A stretch of 6,566 nucleotides of DNA. It comes from CAVPRW01 sp046727435 [NCBI: bacterium]. Lineage in GTDB: Bacteria > Tectomicrobia > Entotheonellia > J063. The position numbers and the translations under genes were made by a program. Below, piece by piece: positions 5,205 to 6,566 of this stretch (within the stretch, counting starts at the first letter, position 1; each line of letters opens with the position of its first letter). The notes under the pieces were generated by a model that searched no databases, had not been told where the DNA came from, and saw nothing but the letters and a program-made list of their open reading frames with translations. Location of the stretch: contig JBKPCR010000052.1 of the NCBI GenBank assembly GCA_046727435.1, positions 1 to 6,566 on the forward strand, given 5' to 3'.

Positions 5205-6209
5205 TTACCGACACGCTGGCAACACCTTCTCCCCTAGCAGCCGAATCGTGCGCATGACCAAGTCATGTGGCATGCCAGGCCAGTGCACGCGAAACTTCAT
5301 GTGGGTAATCCCTAACTGCTCCTGATGGGCGCGGATTTGCCTGACACAGTCATTGGGGTCGCCCACGATAAAGCGATCCTGGACCAGAGTCTCAAAGGGC
5401 ACCGCGAAGGTCTCCGTCGCCGGTAATTCCCGATCCTGCCCCCACTGGGAGTAGGCACGATATTTGGCTTCGAGATAGGGTTGGGCTTCGCGCAGCGCAG
5501 TGTGTCGATCGGGCGCAATAAAGAGTTCCTTGGAGAGGGCGAAGTCCTCAGGAAATGGTTTGCCCAGGGCTTGCAGGGTGTCTCGATAGAACTGCACCTG
5601 GTGCTTCAGGGTGGTTAGCGTGGCATGGCCGGCGATGGTCCAGGCATCCCCTAGGCGCGCCGCCCGTTTAATGCCGGCGGTGCTGCTGGCAGCGATCCAG
5701 ATCGGCGGCCGCGGCCGCTGCACCGGCTTCAGCGTCATGCGGGCACGGTCGAGACGGAAATGCTCCCCCTCACAACTCACCTCATCCTCAGCCCACAGAC
5801 GCTTGAGCAGCCGCAGGGCTTCCTCAAAACGCGACACACGTGAGGCCCGTTCCACCCCGAAAACCGTGTATTCGACGTCGCGATACCCCAATCCCACGCC
5901 GCACACCAGCCGTCCGTCGCAGATGATGTCAAGGGTGGCGAGCTGTTCGGCCAGGTCGACCGGATTATATAGCGGCAGCAGCAGGATATTAGTGATCAGC
6001 GTCATTTCCCCGGACTCAGCGGCGATGCGCGCCAGGAGCGGAATCGGCTGAAAGTACTGGAAGGGTGCGGCGAGATAATGCTGGCTGGCGGAGATGCTGT
6101 CGAAGCCGAGGTCGCGGGCCAGCTTCACCTGCTCGATGAGCTCGGCGATGCGCTCGGCACCGGGCTCGCCAGGGGGATGCTGCACGGGAACGCTGAGGCC
6201 AAATTTCAT
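5205..6209 (-). CDS. LLM class flavin-dependent oxidoreductase
   Basis: A 334-residue cytoplasmic member of the bacterial luciferase-like (LLM) superfamily, a TIM-barrel enzyme using FMN or coenzyme F420 with a reduced-flavin or hydride-transfer mechanism. Its substrate is unknown. Seen in order are the opening strand MKFGLSVPVQ, DLGFDSISASQHYL (33-46), the family core LPLYNPVDLAEQLATLD (78-94), and the GRLVCGVGLGYR strand (99-110). These are followed by RFEEALRLLKRLW (127-139), PPIWIAA (168-174), RAARLGDAW (182-190), and the late phosphate-binding-type segment IVGDPNDCVRQIRAH (281-295). The length is normal and the gene is intact. The start at 6209 has AAAGGA 7 nt upstream. Its ATG overlaps the TGA of the DUF309 gene (ATGA, 6206-6209), so translation is coupled and both genes share one message. 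Close homologues are often named F420-dependent or alkanal-type monooxygenases, but sequence does not discriminate between these. Confidence 0.95.
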   Translation of the reverse strand: MKFGLSVPVQHPPGEPGAERIAELIEQVKLARDLGFDSISASQHYLAAPFQYFQPIPLLARIAAESGEMTLITNILLLPLYNPVDLAEQLATLDIICDGRLVCGVGLGYRDVEYTVFGVERASRVSRFEEALRLLKRLWAEDEVSCEGEHFRLDRARMTLKPVQRPRPPIWIAASSTAGIKRAARLGDAWTIAGHATLTTLKHQVQFYRDTLQALGKPFPEDFALSKELFIAPDRHTALREAQPYLEAKYRAYSQWGQDRELPATETFAVPFETLVQDRFIVGDPNDCVRQIRAHQEQLGITHMKFRVHWPGMPHDLVMRTIRLLGEKVLPACR

Positions 6210-6566
6210 GCCGAATTCCTTTCGGAGGTGAGCCAGCGAATGTGAGGCAACTGCGCAGGGTCGACAGTCAGCTCCCCGTCACCCGCCTGGCGCACACGGT
6301 CGAGCCACAAGCGGGCTTCACGGCATAGGCTGTCAACGTCGATGCTCTGGCACGCCGGCTGAAAGGCAGCAAGTTTATCGAGGCCTTTGCTGAGGAGGTT
6401 CAGCGCTCCCCGCCGGTTGCCATTGGACAGGTGGTACAGGGCCACCGCCAGTTGAATTAACCCTTGATAGAAGAGACGAAGTGGACCTGAAGTCCCACGC
6501 CACAGATCTTCTAACGTTTCATGCGCCTCGAAGAAGTAGGCGCGATTGAACTCCTCGACTCCTTGA
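6206..6566 (-). CDS. DUF309 domain-containing protein (5' partial)
   Basis: The frame remains open from its stop at 6206-6208 to the right edge of the window, giving 119 visible residues and no clear start. The GTG at 6445 is internal. The translation immediately inside the window edge reads GVEEFNRAYFFEAHETLEDL followed by WRG. This is the DUF309 signature (FN-x-G/A-x-FFEAHExLExxWR), with conserved Glu and His residues in a small helical bundle. The next helix (LRLFYQGLIQLAVALYHLSN) also matches the family, and the rest is a repeat-like helix and a variable tail ending RWLTSERNSA. The biochemical function of DUF309 is unknown. Only a short N-terminal piece should be missing, since the signature lies near the start in typical members. 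Its stop codon overlaps the start of the LLM oxidoreductase gene, so the pair is one operon whose promoter lies beyond the window. Confidence 0.88.
   Translation of the reverse strand, partial: QGVEEFNRAYFFEAHETLEDLWRGTSGPLRLFYQGLIQLAVALYHLSNGNRRGALNLLSKGLDKLAAFQPACQSIDVDSLCREARLWLDRVRQAGDGELTVDPAQLPHIRWLTSERNSA

Noticed and set aside
5009-5257. Frames on both strands across the hairpin at 5157-5191
   Set aside because: Their translations (for example PLPLGEGQGEG on the - strand) are the known false products of a GC-rich repeat, not a gene.

Overview
The window comes from a moderately GC-rich Gram-negative-type bacterial chromosome. Genes are packed tightly, with strong Shine-Dalgarno sites, signal peptides and ordinary housekeeping or accessory families. 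There is no rRNA, tRNA, CRISPR array, transposase or phage gene. The mix (sulfite-oxidase-fold fragment, DUF72, RluA-type synthase, DUF1517, DUF350, acyl-CoA dehydrogenase, luciferase-like flavin oxidoreductase, DUF309) would fit an environmental lineage such as Nitrospirota, Methylomirabilota or Tectomicrobia. This is a guess from protein flavour, and the sequence alone does not settle it.

Layout, left to right. (1) The 3' end of a + strand gene, probably a molybdopterin-binding (sulfite-oxidase-fold) protein, ends at 209. (2) A - strand DUF72 gene (243-1145) meets it tail to tail and sits head to head, about 20 bp apart, with a + strand RluA-family pseudouridine synthase (1166-2005). (3) A - strand three-gene set runs leftward from 3763: a secreted or membrane-anchored glycine-rich DUF1517 protein, a small DUF350 membrane protein, and a 96-residue coiled-coil protein with a Trp/Arg-rich tail. 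The tail of this last gene overlaps the end of the pseudouridine synthase gene on the opposite strand. (4) A divergent control region (3764-3924) separates this set from a + strand acyl-CoA dehydrogenase gene (3925-5088) that has a good sigma-70-like promoter and a strong ribosome binding site. (5) A GC-rich hairpin repeat lies in the 116 bp convergent gap. (6) A - strand pair follows: a DUF309 gene (5' end beyond the window) whose stop overlaps the start of an LLM-class flavin-dependent oxidoreductase gene.

How the genes may work together. The DUF1517-DUF350-coiled-coil set looks like one envelope-associated operon of unknown function and is the best candidate for something undescribed. The acyl-CoA dehydrogenase is predicted to feed electrons from an acyl-CoA to the electron-transfer flavoprotein, and its catalytic base appears to sit at the isovaleryl-/long-chain-type position. 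The LLM oxidoreductase and DUF309 protein are translationally coupled, although nothing known links their functions. The pseudouridine synthase and DUF72 protein are independent. No gene here points clearly to a defence, secretion or biosynthetic cluster.
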